From positions 34,492,504 to 34,556,503 of the forward strand of contig NC_051075.1 of NCBI RefSeq assembly GCF_004664715.2: DNA of 64,000 nucleotides. The letters run 5' to 3'. Numbering within the stretch: position 1 is the stretch's first letter; every line of letters starts with the position of its first letter. The stretch comes from Peromyscus leucopus (Eukaryota > Chordata > Mammalia > Rodentia > Cricetidae). Of this stretch, positions 44,450 through 57,300 are shown one piece after another. The position numbers were made by a program, and so were the translations under genes. The notes under the pieces are model-generated. The model was given only the letters and a program-made list of their open reading frames with translations. It had not been told where the DNA came from and made no database searches.

Positions 44450-46465
44450 TCAGGTAATTATTTTTCTGAAAAAAAAATGTATTTTCAAGAGGTTCTGACA
44501 TAGAGGAGTGAATGAGGCCACAGGTGTGCGTATAAACAACCTTCCAAATGGTGGAAACAGCAACACAAAAACAGTCTATAGACACAGCAGACTGAAGGGA
44601 GAGTTTGGTAAGTGATGTAATCAGTCACATGAGACATGGCTGTGCATGGCTTTTTAGTATCTGCATTACTCTGGATGATTTATGAATTTAATCACATAGT
44701 CTAAAACACTGGACTACTGTAGTATGATATTAAACTTATATGCAAACATACATACATACATACAGAGTGACTGTGGCTAATATGAAAATACATTCAAAGG
44801 GTGAAAACTTACAGTAAGGCCAGAAGAATGATATTGATTTGACTCAGGCAAGAGTTGGTGTGTGGTGAAGGGGATAAAATTCAGAGTGTAAGAATGAAGA
44901 ACTATATAACTAATTTGTTTGTCATGTTTAATTAAAATGAAAAAAAATATGGGCATTAAAATTTCAATACAAATTCAATATTTAATCCAGTCAGAGCAAA
45001 CACGAAACTAAGTACACAAGATTTTATGAATGTTGGCCCTTGTAGAGAATTAAGGAATGGCATCATGTATTTTCTCATGAGCCATGGAATGATGGGACTG
45101 ATAAATACAGATAAAAAAAGATAATATAAAAGCAGAAGCCTAGGAAAGAACCAGAACTCTGAACCACCAATAATTAGCACATTTCTTTAAGACTTCACAT
45201 GGAGATCAAAAGAAAAACTAGAATCAAACTAGAATTTGAACAACATGGAAGTCATCATTAACGTCAGCAGAGCAGATGAAAGAGTGACGTGAAAATAGTT
45301 TTCAGGACTTGCACAGACACCTTAATACTAGCGCTGATTTGGACAAGGAAAGTGAGTCACACTAGAAGTGAGAAAAGGATGCCTTTAAAGGAAGAAATGG
45401 TCACATCCCAATAGAATAGTGATCTGAAGATGACATTACTTTTACATTCTACACTTAAGTGACTTGTTATAGAGTAGGGGGAAAAGTCTAAAATGGCATA
45501 TGATCACATTCTCTTTCAAGGATTTAGTACTGTAAATAACTGAATTAGATCATTTATTTGAGATCTTCAGATTTAAGGAGGGAGGTATTAATTCAGTGCT
45601 ATTGTTGTTTGTGGGAATGCCTAAGATTTTAAACAAACCAACTATACAAATGACAATAAATGTACAACACTGCCTTATTAGTCATCACAGGCTAACATTA
45701 GAAATACAAACCCAATGAAGTGATTGGTTGCTTATACTGGTGGTGATGTTGGTCAGTGAGTACCATAGACCACCAGTCACTTATTGGCCATAACACAAGG
45801 GATGCACCATTCTTGGTAGAGTATGTGGGTAAGAGAATGGGTTGTGTGGAATGAACACAATTTTTTGAGTAGGTACTGGAAAAAATATCTATGGCTAGTA
45901 TAGTTTTGACTATATCTGTAATACTCATTTTAAAGTATCATTACTAAAGCTTTGGAAAAACTAATGTGTCTAGATTAACACACTTTTGGTCAATTTTTAA
46001 TACACTGTACCTCACTTGACTTTATTGCTTTATTTTATTAGTTGTTTCTTATGAGAAATTAATTGGAAAATATAATTTACATAAAATCAGTACCACTGCA
46101 ACTTAATGTATTGCATATATATCTAGTAATAGTGTAAGGAGAATCAATTCTTAAATAATAATCAATAAATATTTGTAGTTTTGTTGCTGATGAAAGTGAA
46201 TAATTTATTTATTTACCTCACAAATATTTATTGTCTTGAGTACAGTAGAATAGCTAGTTTTAATAGATATCTGAATTGATTTCAATTTGGAAACAGAAAA
46301 GAAACGAATAAATGAATGAATGAGTATACCAAAGACTTAACCAAGTCATAGCATGTTATTTGAGAATGATCATAAATATAATATATACTTGAGGGTACTT
46401 TATTTCCTTTGTAAAGTTTATAGTTATGATGATATCTTAGCTATTTAATATTTTTAGAACATAAT
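44450..46465. other. Unique intronic stretch
   Basis: A (CATA)n at about 44748-44763; otherwise AT-rich with nothing assigned. Short minus frames at 44956-45180 and 45698-45928 are unremarkable. Confidence 0.55.
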
Positions 46466-46469
46466 TTTT

Positions 46470-47460
46470 CTGGTTACCATTTTATTGATTGAAAATTTCA
46501 TTCATACATATAATGTGTTTATATCTTATCCACCATTCTTATTCCTTCTTCTTCAATTCTTCCTTTATACCCCCCACCATGATTCGTTCTCAGGGTCATG
46601 TGTTCTGTTTTAAAACCACTAAGTTCACTTAGTTTCACATGCACGTGCATAGGTGTAAGACCATATGAGTAGCCTCTCATTGGCCACAACAGTGAAGAAA
46701 ATAGATTTAACCTCCTCCAGTCATCAATAGCTCCCCAGTAATGAATAGATTTTAATGAGTTTCTCTCTCACTCATGTTGAGCTTTTGGCTGGCTTGATCT
46801 TGTTCATGTCTTGTCCATGCAGTCACAATCACTGTGAGTTTATGTGTCCATGAATTCACATATATCATTTCCCTTTAGAATTCTTGCAGTCTTTATACTT
46901 CCTCCTCCTCCTTCTATAATGATTCCTGAGCCTTGGAGAGAAGGGTTGTGATATAGATGTTTTATTTAGAGTCAAAGGCTGCACAGTCTTTTATTTTCTT
47001 CTGATTTAACAGTTGTGGATCTCTGTATTAATCATTATCTTCTGAAAAAAGAAGCTTCTGTGATGAGGGTTGAGAAATGTACCAATCTATGATAATTAAG
47101 ATACCAATATAGGGGATATTTTAATTCTTTGTCCATTTAGCACAGTAATTGCAGTAGGTTCTCCCCTAGGATCTGTGACTTAGCCAACCAAACATTTAGG
47201 GCCTAGTTAGAGGCAGTAGGCATGAGTTTCACCTTGTACATTGGACCTTCAGTCCTTTCAGAAGGTAATTAGTTACCCCTACAATATTTGTGCTGCTATT
47301 GCACTAGGGAGCCTGTCTTGCCAGATCAGTAATTACGGTAGTTCAGGGTTTATAGCTGTGTAATACTGGTGACTACTTTTAACTCTTAAAACTTTTGTAA
47401 TGTATATATTTTAGGAGGTTTCTATAATTGTAGATTTTTCACATGAGTTTTTGAAAGATC
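46470..47460 (-). repeat. L1 3' UTR, antisense
   Basis: TTTCATTCATACATATAATG, AGGGTCATGTGTTCTGTTTT, GCTTCTGTGATGAGGGTTGA, GTAGGTTCTCCCCTAGGATC and TTGCCAGATCAGTAATTACG, in that order on the plus strand, are the complement of the rodent L1 3' UTR. Compare 35262-35500 and 48865-49010, which carry the same segment in sense. Confidence 0.75.
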
Positions 47461-47479
47461 TTTAGTTTTAGTGATCCCT

Positions 47480-48240
47480 TCACATGTTCCTTCCTCTAAC
47501 TTGTCGTCCTACCCTACCCAATTAACCTTTCTCTTTCCTTTATTTTTCCTTGTCTCTTCATACCACCCGAATCCCATCCAGCTTTATTGAGGCTTCCTGC
47601 CCCCATGACCCATACTAGATCCCCAACCTATCTGTACTCTAAGTTTAACACACATACTTAAACATTCAAATCTACCATCCATAAATGAGAGACAATATGA
47701 TGATGTTTATCTTTTGGTGTCTCAAAATGATAATTTACAAACAACCTACTTACCTGCAAATTTCATAATTTTATTTTTCTTTTAAGCTTAATAATATTCA
47801 GTCATGTAAAATAACCATATTTTTACTATCTATTCATCAAATGATAGACATTTAACTCTTCCTATAAACTGGTTATTGGGGTTATAACATCAGTGAACAT
47901 GTATGAACAAGTATCTCTATAATAAGATTTTTAGTTCTTCAGGAATATGCCCAAGAATGGATAGAAATGAATCATGCAGTGTAGCTACTTATAGCCTTTT
48001 GAGGAAGCTCCACGGTGATTTCTATAGTGGCTCAACTATTTTTCACCCTTACGGGCAACTAATAAGTGCTTTTCTTTCTCCTCATCTCCATCAGCATTGG
48101 TCATCGTTTGTTTGTTTGTTTGTTTTTATCTTAGCTACTCTAACCGAGGAAAGATGAAAAAACAAAGTAGTTTTAATTTGCAGTTCCATGATGGCTAAGG
48201 ATGAGGTTACCACCGTTGCTCTTGGTTAACCTCCACTGCT
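47480..48240 (-). repeat. L1 ORF2 terminal region and 3' UTR, antisense, decayed
   Basis: CTTAATAATATTCAGTCATG, GAATATGCCCAAGAATGGAT and AGCTCCACGGTGATTTCTAT, then GTTTAATTTGCAGTTCC-like text near 48170-48190, parallel the antisense reading of the end of mammalian L1 ORF2. It is interrupted by stops. The 84-codon plus frame at 47903-48157 is on the wrong strand. Confidence 0.72.
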
Positions 48241-48309
48241 TGACAGTAAAATTTTATTGGTGAGTTTAGCACAAACTTGAGTCATAAAACATGAATAATT
48301 CAAGCTGGT

Positions 48310-48439
48310 ATTGACTTAGACGCTTCATCTCTACTGGATAGCTTTCTCAGTGCTAGAAGATGCTATGAACCCTACCAGTACTGACTTCGAAGCTTTATCT
48401 CTACTGGATAACTTTCATAGTACTAGAAAATGCTATGAA
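48310..48439 (+). repeat. Tandem duplication, 70-bp period, two copies
   Basis: Copies at 48310-48369 and 48380-48439 share GACTT, TATCTCTACTGGATA-type text, CTTTC, GTRCTAGAARATGCTATGAA and the same spacing. It lies inside the L1 3' UTR. Confidence 0.85.
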
Positions 48440-48562
48440 TACTAAAGTAATTATCGCCTCACTGGTGTAATAGTGACATGAATGTTATGGAAGGAACACA
48501 ATACTTTCTAACTGAATTTAAAGTCCATTTGATAAGGGAGAAGCCATACCTGGCACAGTCTG

Positions 48563-48760
48563 GGGCCAATAAACTGGCCCTGCCTCAACATAGTATGTCA
48601 GACTTTTTTGACTGCCTAAGGGAGATCTTACCCTCTCTGAGGAGTGGATGGAGGGGTTACATGGGAGGAGATAGGGGAATGAGATAAGGGGACAGAGGAG
48701 AACTGGCGTTGGTATGTACATTTAATATTAAAATTAAAAAAAAAAACTGAAAAAACTGTG
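48563..48760 (+). repeat. L1 3' end nested in an older L1
   Basis: GGCCAATAAACTGGCCCTGC, CTCAACATAGTATGTCAGAC, TTACCCTCTCTGAGGAGTGG and GGCGTTGGTATGTACATTTA, then an A-rich tail at 48734-48760. It separates two parts of the surrounding L1 3' UTR. I see no clear target duplication. Confidence 0.75.
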
Positions 48761-49278
48761 TCTATAGAGATCATAGGTCCTAAGTGATAACCCACTGCTG
48801 TTACCTGGCTAATGAGACAAAGTGTTAAACCATTTCTTAATGACTTATTGTTATACCCATGGAGTGGTGCATCTCTCAACCCTCATCAGAAAAGCTTACT
48901 ATTTTAATAAATGATGGTTAACACAGAGATATACAACTGATTAAAGGGAAGAGAATAAGTGACTGTGGAATTATCTGCTCCAAATGGAAAATAAATATCA
49001 CACCCCTTCTCCCATAGGTTAGGGATGATTATAGAATATGGGTCAAAGTAAAAGCCAATGAATTACAAGAAAACATTATTTTCTGAACACAGTAGGAAGT
49101 TGCAAACATGAACTCATGGTGGCTGTTATAGCTTCTCCAAAACCTACTCAAGCTTAATCCAGACAAATTCTAAATATGGATGAAGAAGGTGGGCAGGATG
49201 TCCTATTCCTGTCTGAGGAGTTACTGGTAATTGCTGTTGTGAAAAAGAGGGTGAATTTTCTTTAAAATTGTAGTTCAT

Positions 49279-49808
49279 TGTGGTGGTATTATGTTCCCCA
49301 AAATATTGTGCACCCTAATAAACTTATCTGGGGTCAGAGACAGAACAGCCACTAGATACAAAGGCTAGAAAATGGTGGCACTCACACCTTTAATCCTAGT
49401 ATTCCAGAGACAAAAATCCCTCTGGATCTATGTGAGTTCAAGGCCACACTGGAAAGAGCCAGGCATTGTGACTCATGCCTTTAATCCCAGAAAGCGAGCC
49501 TTTAATCCCAGAGAGTGGTGGTAGAAAGCAGAAAGGTTTATAAGGCATGAGGACCAGAAACTAGAAGCATTTGGCTGGTTAAGCATTTGACTGGTTAAGC
49601 ATTCAGGCTTTTGAGCAGCACAGTTCAGCTGAGACCCATTCTGGATAAGGACTCAGAGGCCTCCAGTCTGAGGAGACAAGACCAGCTGAGGATCCGGCAA
49701 GGTGAAGTAGCTGTGGCTTGTTCTGTCTCTCTGATCTACCAGCATTGACCCTAATAACTGGTCTCAGGTTTGATTTTATTAATAAGAACTTTTAAGATTC
49801 ATGCTACA
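49279..49808 (+). mobile_element. Solo LTR (class II-type) with B1-like internal sequence
   Basis: A 530-bp element beginning TGTGGTGGTATTATG and ending ATTCATGCTACA, with perfect 6-bp duplications GTTCAT at 49273-49278 and 49809-49814. It has TG...CA ends and, like the LTR at 31845, finishes in CTACA. Internally, 49371-49455 and 49456-49520 carry B1-like strings (CACACCTTTAATCCTAGTAT, GTGAGTTCAAGGCCACACTG, CATGCCTTTAATCCCAG). No flanking proviral genes remain. Confidence 0.85.
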
Positions 49809-50110
49809 GTTCATGGTGGTTCTAACAAGCTTAACTGAATGGCCACAACACCTAAGAGGCAGCACTAATGGGACTTGATGAGTATATAAAAATGAGACAG
49901 CAAGGTTAGGTGTGTATGGAACAGGGTTGGTCTGGGATGAAAGGGATGAGGGGTATGAACATATTGATAACGCAATGTATGAAATTCTGGGAAGTATTAT
50001 TGAAATAGTTGTTAAAATGAAGTGGTTTGAAGAACCAAGTCTTATCATTAGAGCAACAATGGGCACCAGCTACCCTTGTTACCCTGTTCCATCTGTTTCT
50101 TTCCCAGCAA

Positions 50111-52280
50111 CACTGACACTAATCTAGAATTCCAATGTAAATGGTTAATTTGGAGGGAGTAACATGGTTCTCATTCCAATTAATTAAAAGAAAAGAAATA
50201 GGTATAAAATTCTGAAAATAAATGAGGAGAGGGGTTTTAAATTGTCTCGGGATATGAATAATTGCAAATGATAGTAAGTCATTTTGTGTTGGGTGTGGAG
50301 ATAAAATACACAAAATGGAAAGAAACCAGAGATTTGATAAAGCTGAATAAAAGAATGATACAAAAAAAAGAGGAGAAGTACATTATTCAGATGGTTGCCT
50401 CTGTCTGGACTAGAGACTAATTTTCTTAGCATTATAATCTGCAATATTATGTAGTCTAGATAGTGTATTATGTGGTATCCAACCTCCCATGAGAAAATTT
50501 TATATATTATTAAAGGATTGCATTATAGATAACATCAAGGAGACTCTATGCCATTATAGCCTATATTTTGTTTAAAATAAGTCTGTAATACCTGTTATTT
50601 TAAACTGACATGCCTTCATGATAATGTGTTTGAAACTGCACATGCATTACAACATGAGGCTGAATTTTCTTAAAAAACATGTTTTTTTCCCATGAGAGTT
50701 GGTTAAATAATTGTACAGTGCAAGGGAGCAATTTCATTCTCAAATTTGTCTTAAAATAATCTGTATGCTTACTGTATTCTTTTAAATAATCTAGGTGAGA
50801 CAATCTTAGGTCTCAATACTTATGAGTCCTTAATTGTCTGTTCATTCTTTTAATTAGCTTGTCACCAAACTAGATCATAAGGATTAGAATGAGTGATACT
50901 TCATTATATTTGATGTGTTTGGTTTTTAAGAATTTGTGCAAGCTTACAGTTTGGATAGTATATATTAAATGGGTAGATCCTGGTAACTCTATTATGTCAA
51001 CAGACAGAGATAATATGTTGCTAAAAAACACAGGGACTATTTAGACAGATCTTATCTTATTAGCAACCTACAATACAATCTCTTAATGTTTCACATTCAA
51101 CACACACATGGTTGCTTCTGATATTCAATGCCAAGCACAGAAGAATGATCTCAACCTCACTAATCTGTGCAAATTTATAGCACAATTAAACAATCATAAA
51201 ATTTCTTAAGTGCCTCATAGATTATAAAGCTTTCTAGATCTGCAAGAGAGGAGAATTTGACATATTTATTAGAATTTGGTTGTAAAGGGCAATAATAAAA
51301 TTTTTGATTACATCATAAATGACTTACTCAAATGTATAGACTCTCATCACAGTTCTATGATTACACAAACATCTGCTGGTTTTTCATGCACACAAAGGAA
51401 AGGAGAAACTCTGGCATTACTAACTTGGTTTGGTTTTATATTAATTTACTATATCTAGCCTCTTGATCATTGTTTTTTCAGACCATAAACATCAGTCTCT
51501 GTCTTGGAAAAGTCACCTTATATTACGTTACTTGAGTGTTTACAATAGCAGCTTACACCAGTGTTCACACAACACAAGGCAACAATCACAATAAAAAAAT
51601 AGTGTTTGAACAGTTAGTGAATATTCTAATCAATCCCACAGCTGTGCAGTATATATCCATTTGTATCTCAAATTTCTTCTCACAGCACATATCCTCTTTC
51701 AGAAAGTTATAGAAGGACAAAAGTTATATTTCAGTGGGTCATTCCAGTTCAGAAGATACATTTTAGAGCTTCAATATTCATCCCTGCAATATTGAAATAT
51801 TTACACATTTATGAAATCAAACAGTGTGTCTATTCATTCCTGAGACATGATGCTGACCAATACCAACAGCATGTGTTAAAGTTCATACGTTAGCAGCCAT
51901 TCCAACCAGGTCACAATGTTCTAACTCAACCAATAAAGTAATTTTAGATTTTTGTCCTTATTGGAAACATAATTTCAAGAATTAATAGGATCTGTTAACA
52001 TTTAGTCAGAAATCAAAGTCTTTGTATTTACTTCTGGTTGAAATTTATCATGGGTAATAAATTTGTATCTTTCACAAGAACAGTCCATTTAAAACCTAAC
52101 ATTTTCATTTTTAACCACTCTGTCTCCAAAGTATGAGGAAATGTGTATCCATGTAGGGTAGAGTTGTAAGAGAATGTGGAATTTCTTTGATAGCTTAATC
52201 AAGCTTTAATAATATAAAATTTTTCAATCACAAATGATATTTAACTAAATTTGATGTTTCCCAAGAAATATAACACAGAC
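50111..52280. other. Unique intronic stretch
   Basis: AT-rich with no recognised element. The small frames at 50119-50444 and 50600-50803 are unremarkable. Confidence 0.6.
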
Positions 52281-52284
52281 AACT

Positions 52285-52415
52285 TTCTTTTCAGACAGTC
52301 TCACTATGTTGTCCTTACTAGCCTGGAACTTTCTACAAAGACAAGGCCAAATTTTTACTCACATAGTTCTACTCCCCCTTACCTCAGGTACTGGCATTTA
52401 ATGCAGATGACAGAA
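52285..52415 (-). repeat. Diverged B1 SINE
   Basis: CAGACAGTCTCACTATGTTG, TCCTTACTAGCCTGGAACTT and CCTTACCTCAGGTACTGGCA correspond to the antisense B1 body with many changes. Confidence 0.6.
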
Positions 52416-52419
52416 CAAA

Positions 52420-53260
52420 TGGTCAGTAATAAACTCTTGAAAACATCATATTACATGGGACACTTACTTGAAAACATGAATTTTAAAGCTAATTTTCTTT
52501 TAAAAATTAAAAATGTGAATGTAGTTTTATAAGCACAGGAACACACGTTTATGTATTCATAGTCATATGGATAATTTCTCTAATAAGTTTAGCATTTATG
52601 TTTTTTGATAAATTTTATTATATATTACAAAGAAAAACTAAAGAAATAACAGAATCCATCAAATATATATTCCCTGACATTAGATGCATAGGTAATAAAT
52701 TACTTTTGATCTAAGAAATATATGTGAAGGAGAAAGGAAAGATGGCAGGGAACTGATAGCCAACCATTCCTGAAGTGTTTCCAGAGACAGTTTGGGTACT
52801 CAGAATTTAGGGTCCTCACTTTTATAGGTAATCATTTAATTTTGTCAGCAAAACTAGAGATCACCACAGGGTATACTCAATTGCAATGATTCTGGCTAGT
52901 ATAACTCTCAAGACACCAATTCATAATCCAATCTACAAATAAATTTCCTGCTGTCTAATTTATAATGAGAAATATCAGTGCCAAGCAAACCACTGAAGAT
53001 CAGTGTAGTCTTTGCCAGGTTCCAAACCCAAATGAGAAATCAAAAGTATGAACAACATTGATTTTTAACCATTATTTCCTGATAGAGAAGAAGCAGAAAC
53101 GTAACATCAATCCTCACCACCTCCAATTTTGCCATTTTGGGGAATTTAATGCCAATCTAGGACCAAATCCCCAGGGTTTTGTTTCATAGTAGCAGCAATA
53201 TCATTTGTTGGCATCAGAACTGAATTACTTCATTTCCAAATTGTTTTTTCAAACATTCTC
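52420..53260. other. Unique intronic stretch
   Basis: No recognised repeat or exon. Confidence 0.55.
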
Positions 53261-53262
53261 AC

Positions 53263-53350
53263 AGGGGCTGGAGGATAGTTCAATAAAAGAGTGCATGTCC
53301 AGCGTTTTAAAAGTTCTGTATTCAATCCTCTGCATCACAAAAATCTATAC
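53263..53350 (+). repeat. ID/B4-type SINE head, old
   Basis: CAGGGGCTGGAGGATAGTTC, AATAAAAGAGTGCATGTCCA and TGTATTCAATCCTCTGCATC retain the tRNA-like A- and B-box layout in diverged form. Confidence 0.6.
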
Positions 53351-54180
53351 AAAGGAAGTCTTTCTACACTGTCAGGCATGTCAACATCCTTTTATGGGAC
53401 AGTGCATAAGAGGATTAGTAAGTTGTCAGCAGCATTCTGTCAAGTGGGGGCAAACCGTAACCGTCTCTTCTAAAAAACATGAACTGGGGGATTGGATCTT
53501 AGACTCTTTACCAAATTGGACAATCAATACCAGTGGCTTATAATTGCAGTTGCTTTCTAAAATATATAATTCATTTGGGGACATTATATATTCAAACTCA
53601 ATATTGTAGAATTCTCCCTGATGTGATCTTATTTCTCGTGTTATTTTAGACCAAACTTAGAAAATACTGACTTAGCTGACATGTGCTGATCACTGACTAC
53701 AAATTCCTGGTTTCTTGGTTATGACTTCACATGCTCTATGTACTAATCACATTTAGTTCCTTCTACTGATCCACAGCCCTGTATTTCCCTGCACACAGAC
53801 CTTGTTCTAAACATCTCAGAGAAGATATTTCGTTCAATGTCAGGCAAAAGAAAGATAGATTTCACAAAAAAAATATTCACAGGGAAACTATTTGTTTTTA
53901 GAAACTGTAATTTATTTATATAGGTACAAGTCAAATAAATAGTATCAATCATAACAAAATGTACTGATATTGGCATTTTGGCCATGCTAGCCTATAACCA
54001 AATAACCAAATACTGTAGATGTCACAGGGTGAAACAACTAAGTATGGGTTGTTTTTTTATGCTTATAATGATATAATGGAAAATAAATCATATTAAAAAT
54101 AGAAGCATGTATCCCTTTTAGGCAATTTCCTAATATCTAAGTGGACTTCTTTACATTTTCAAAATGTGTTGTATGAATAT
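53351..54180. other. Unique intronic stretch
   Basis: Open on plus at 53205-53543 (112 codons), but that frame runs through the SINE fragment at 53263-53350 and has no domain. No other feature. Confidence 0.5.
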
Positions 54181-54184
54181 GTGA

Positions 54185-54335
54185 GTACATGATCATGTAC
54201 ATCTATGCATGCAACATGTGTGTGCATGTAAATGTGGGACTGTGCATGCCACAGCACATATGGACAGGTGAAAGGACAATCTCAGGTACTGGGTCCTTGT
54301 TCTCTACTTTGTGGCAGAGTAGAGAGTCATGTGTC
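54185..54335 (-). repeat. B4A-type SINE fragment
   Basis: CATGCAACATGTGTGTGCAT, GACAGGTGAAAGGACAATCT and CAGGTACTGGGTCCTTGTTC resemble the antisense tail part of B4A/RSINE. Confidence 0.5.
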
Positions 54336-54339
54336 TCAA

Positions 54340-57300
54340 ATGAATACACTCAAGATAAAATAAATACTCTGTTCTTTAAGATCACAATAGGGTGAGAGAG
54401 TGGCATGAAGGAAGTGGGGCATGTAGTATTGTACTTCCTAGGGCAGACTCCATCATGGGGAAGTATACCCTCAAATGCAGATGTATCTGTGGGGAGAGGC
54501 AGGAATGTCTCAGGTGAGCCACGAGTTTAGGGAACAGATGACTGTTGAAGATATTTTGAGATAGGTCAGGTCCTAAGTAGAAAGTGGTCTTTTGAGTGAG
54601 GGTAAACAGTAGCTTGAATGTGTCTGGGCTGGCATTGCAGAAGGGGAGGAAATCATAGAAACATATATTCTGTATTTCTATTGACGATAAAAAAGTATCT
54701 GTAAAAGCTATGATTCTGCTGTGGGAAGAAAGGAGAGGGACTTATCTCACATTTACAGTAAAGCAGTGGAAACCACATCTGTTTGGCTGAATAAGAGCAG
54801 GAGTATGGAAAAGTGCTTTGCCTGGGAGAATTTTAACACAAGATGTCTAGCCATGAGTTGGGGAAGCAGTAAACACAAACACCACGGAGCCCCAGGGACT
54901 CACATTTATATACTGAAGCCACACCAGAATACACAATGCTTAAGACATTAGAAGGTATAAGGAAAGAGGAGGTAAGTCTACTTTTAGATAATTCTTTTGG
55001 CCAAAAGGTGGCCCAGTACCTTAGGTTCCGATGAGTGAGTCCTAAGCATTGCCCTGCATCAGGAGGGCATTGTGACTGAGTGCAGAGAACTAGTAAGATG
55101 ACGTGGTTCTGTGATGAGCTGCGTACCCCCCGCCCCCCCCCCCAGCTCAAACAAGGCATAACTAAGTTTGGCCGTGTTCCTTGCATCAGCATTACTAATT
55201 TTTCACTTATCAGCCTCATGTAGACACTGACATTCCCTTTCTTTCCTTCCTTTTGTTATTTCACTCCCGTTGGATTTCATGATGGTTTCTTTTGAGAATT
55301 ATCTTGAGTTGATACAGCGTAATTAACTGCCAAAGAGTGAAAATAATTTATCTAACAAAACAGGCAGACCCCCAGGAACAAAGATGCCATTTACATTCAC
55401 TGTCTAAATAAAATGACACAAAACACAACAAGCAAGTTTTTTCTCCCCTTTAAAAAGTTTAACACTTATTGCAATTTCATATTGCTTTGTTAACTGATAT
55501 GCTAAAGCTTTCCTGGGGATGTGATGCCTTCATTGCTTTTTCTTCATACTTATTCATTACATTATCACATGGGCTATATGGATCTATAAATGCATTAAAA
55601 AGAAATGAGGTAAGGCTGAATGTAATTCTTTGGAATATAACAGCTGTAGGTATCTAAAAAGATCAAGAACTATTCATGACTCAGTTTAACGATGGGACTC
55701 ACCACTTACAGCTGATACCTCTACCCTGATTCTCAGAGACATCACAAGACTGCACCTCCATTCATCTAGAATTAACTGAGTTGTCAGCACCACCCGCTTT
55801 GGAGAGCAAACAGCTCATCATTGTTTACCACACAATCATGCTGAACTCCAATAGTTTCCCTCACTTTCTTCACAACTTCCTCCTGCCCTCTTTATCCTCG
55901 GCAGTTATCAAAAACATTTCTTCTGGTGGCTAAGACATTTCTATATTTCATAAAGAGGGTAGCATTTTTAGCTTTGGCATGTGCACAGCCAGGGATTTTT
56001 CACAATGCCATATTGTCGGGACAAATGTTTTCCTTCTCATCCTATTGTTAGAGATTGCCCAGGGTGAAGCTGATTGATGGTCTTTTGTGAGAGGAACCTC
56101 CTCTTGATAATATAAAAACAAACACATTTGATGTAATGTTTTGCTAGGCGAAACCAGAGTCATTTGTGAATCTAGTTCATTCTTCCCTTAAACGCTAGTT
56201 ACAGTCCCACAAAGATTATTAAAGAATATGAGCCCCTCACCTGTGATCTTCAGTAGTAGGGACATGTGAGATGACTAAAAACACCAAGATGCAAATATCA
56301 TATGGTCTTTGAGCATATTCTGAAGAGGATGCTACAGCAAATATTTATGTTTTTGAATAAAATGACTGTTTGGCTCCTTAAAAACAAGTCCTATCTATGT
56401 TCTCGAAAACACAGAGTATTTCTTATGGTGAATATAATTAATACCTACTAACCTTTATAAAGGGACTTTTTTCCATCTTGTCTTATTTTTTTCAAGTAAC
56501 TTTGCAAAATATATTTTTAATTAAAACTTTGCATCTGGTGAAATAGGATTAGGTGAATACATATGGGGCTTTTATCTATCTGAGGGCTTCTGTCTAAGGC
56601 AGATGGGAGCTAGGAAACCGTGTATTTTCTCCACCAATAATAACTTAGGATTAAGTTAATAAGTTTCTCTGAATAAGGAAACTTATTCAAGAGCCATTTC
56701 CATAGTACAATTTGACTTTTTATTACATCAATATAGAGCACCACTTAACAAAGAACTCTAGAGCAGGTGTGTGTGATACACACAATCAATGGATGGGTAA
56801 TCATTATTTCAGAGCATAATAAAGTCTTGTAAGAGAATAACCTAAAGTAGAAAAATCTTGGCCTATTTTTCTGGAAATTCATTTTGATTTTTCAAGAATG
56901 AAATTGAAAAATAAATAATAACATTTCCTTTTCTACATCTCTGGCCCTTGGATAAAAAAAAATTGGGAAGGAAAACTCGAACTATTTTTAGTTAAGACTT
57001 GGCAAAAAGCAGATGCAAAGAGTAGTTCTCCTATTCTGAATACTAAATATTCAACAGATGGTTCTGCTTAGATTTCATCCCATCTGGAAATTCTCCAACA
57101 GGAAGCAGAAATGGTACTCAAAAGTGTCCCTTAAATAAAACTGCTTATTAAAAAATATATCTTATGCATGCTACAACATGAAAGGTAAGAACTCACATTG
57201 CTTTTAATGCAATGAGAGTTGATGGACTTTTCCAATATTCTTCATAAAATATCACTCCTAACAACTGTTTTCATATTTATTACAAGTGAACTATTAAGAA

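Larger units (their letters stand above)
48306..50110 (+). repeat. L1 3' UTR, sense, carrying two nested insertions
   Basis: Pieces at 48306-48560, 48765-49278 and 49815-50110 form one sense 3' UTR: AGTGACATGAATGTTATGGA, CTCTCAACCCTCATCAGAAA, GGTTAACACAGAGATATACA, GGCCACAACACCTAAGAGGC and GAGGGGTATGAACATATTGA. It is interrupted by a younger L1 tail at about 48563-48760 and a solo LTR at 49279-49808. Confidence 0.7.
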
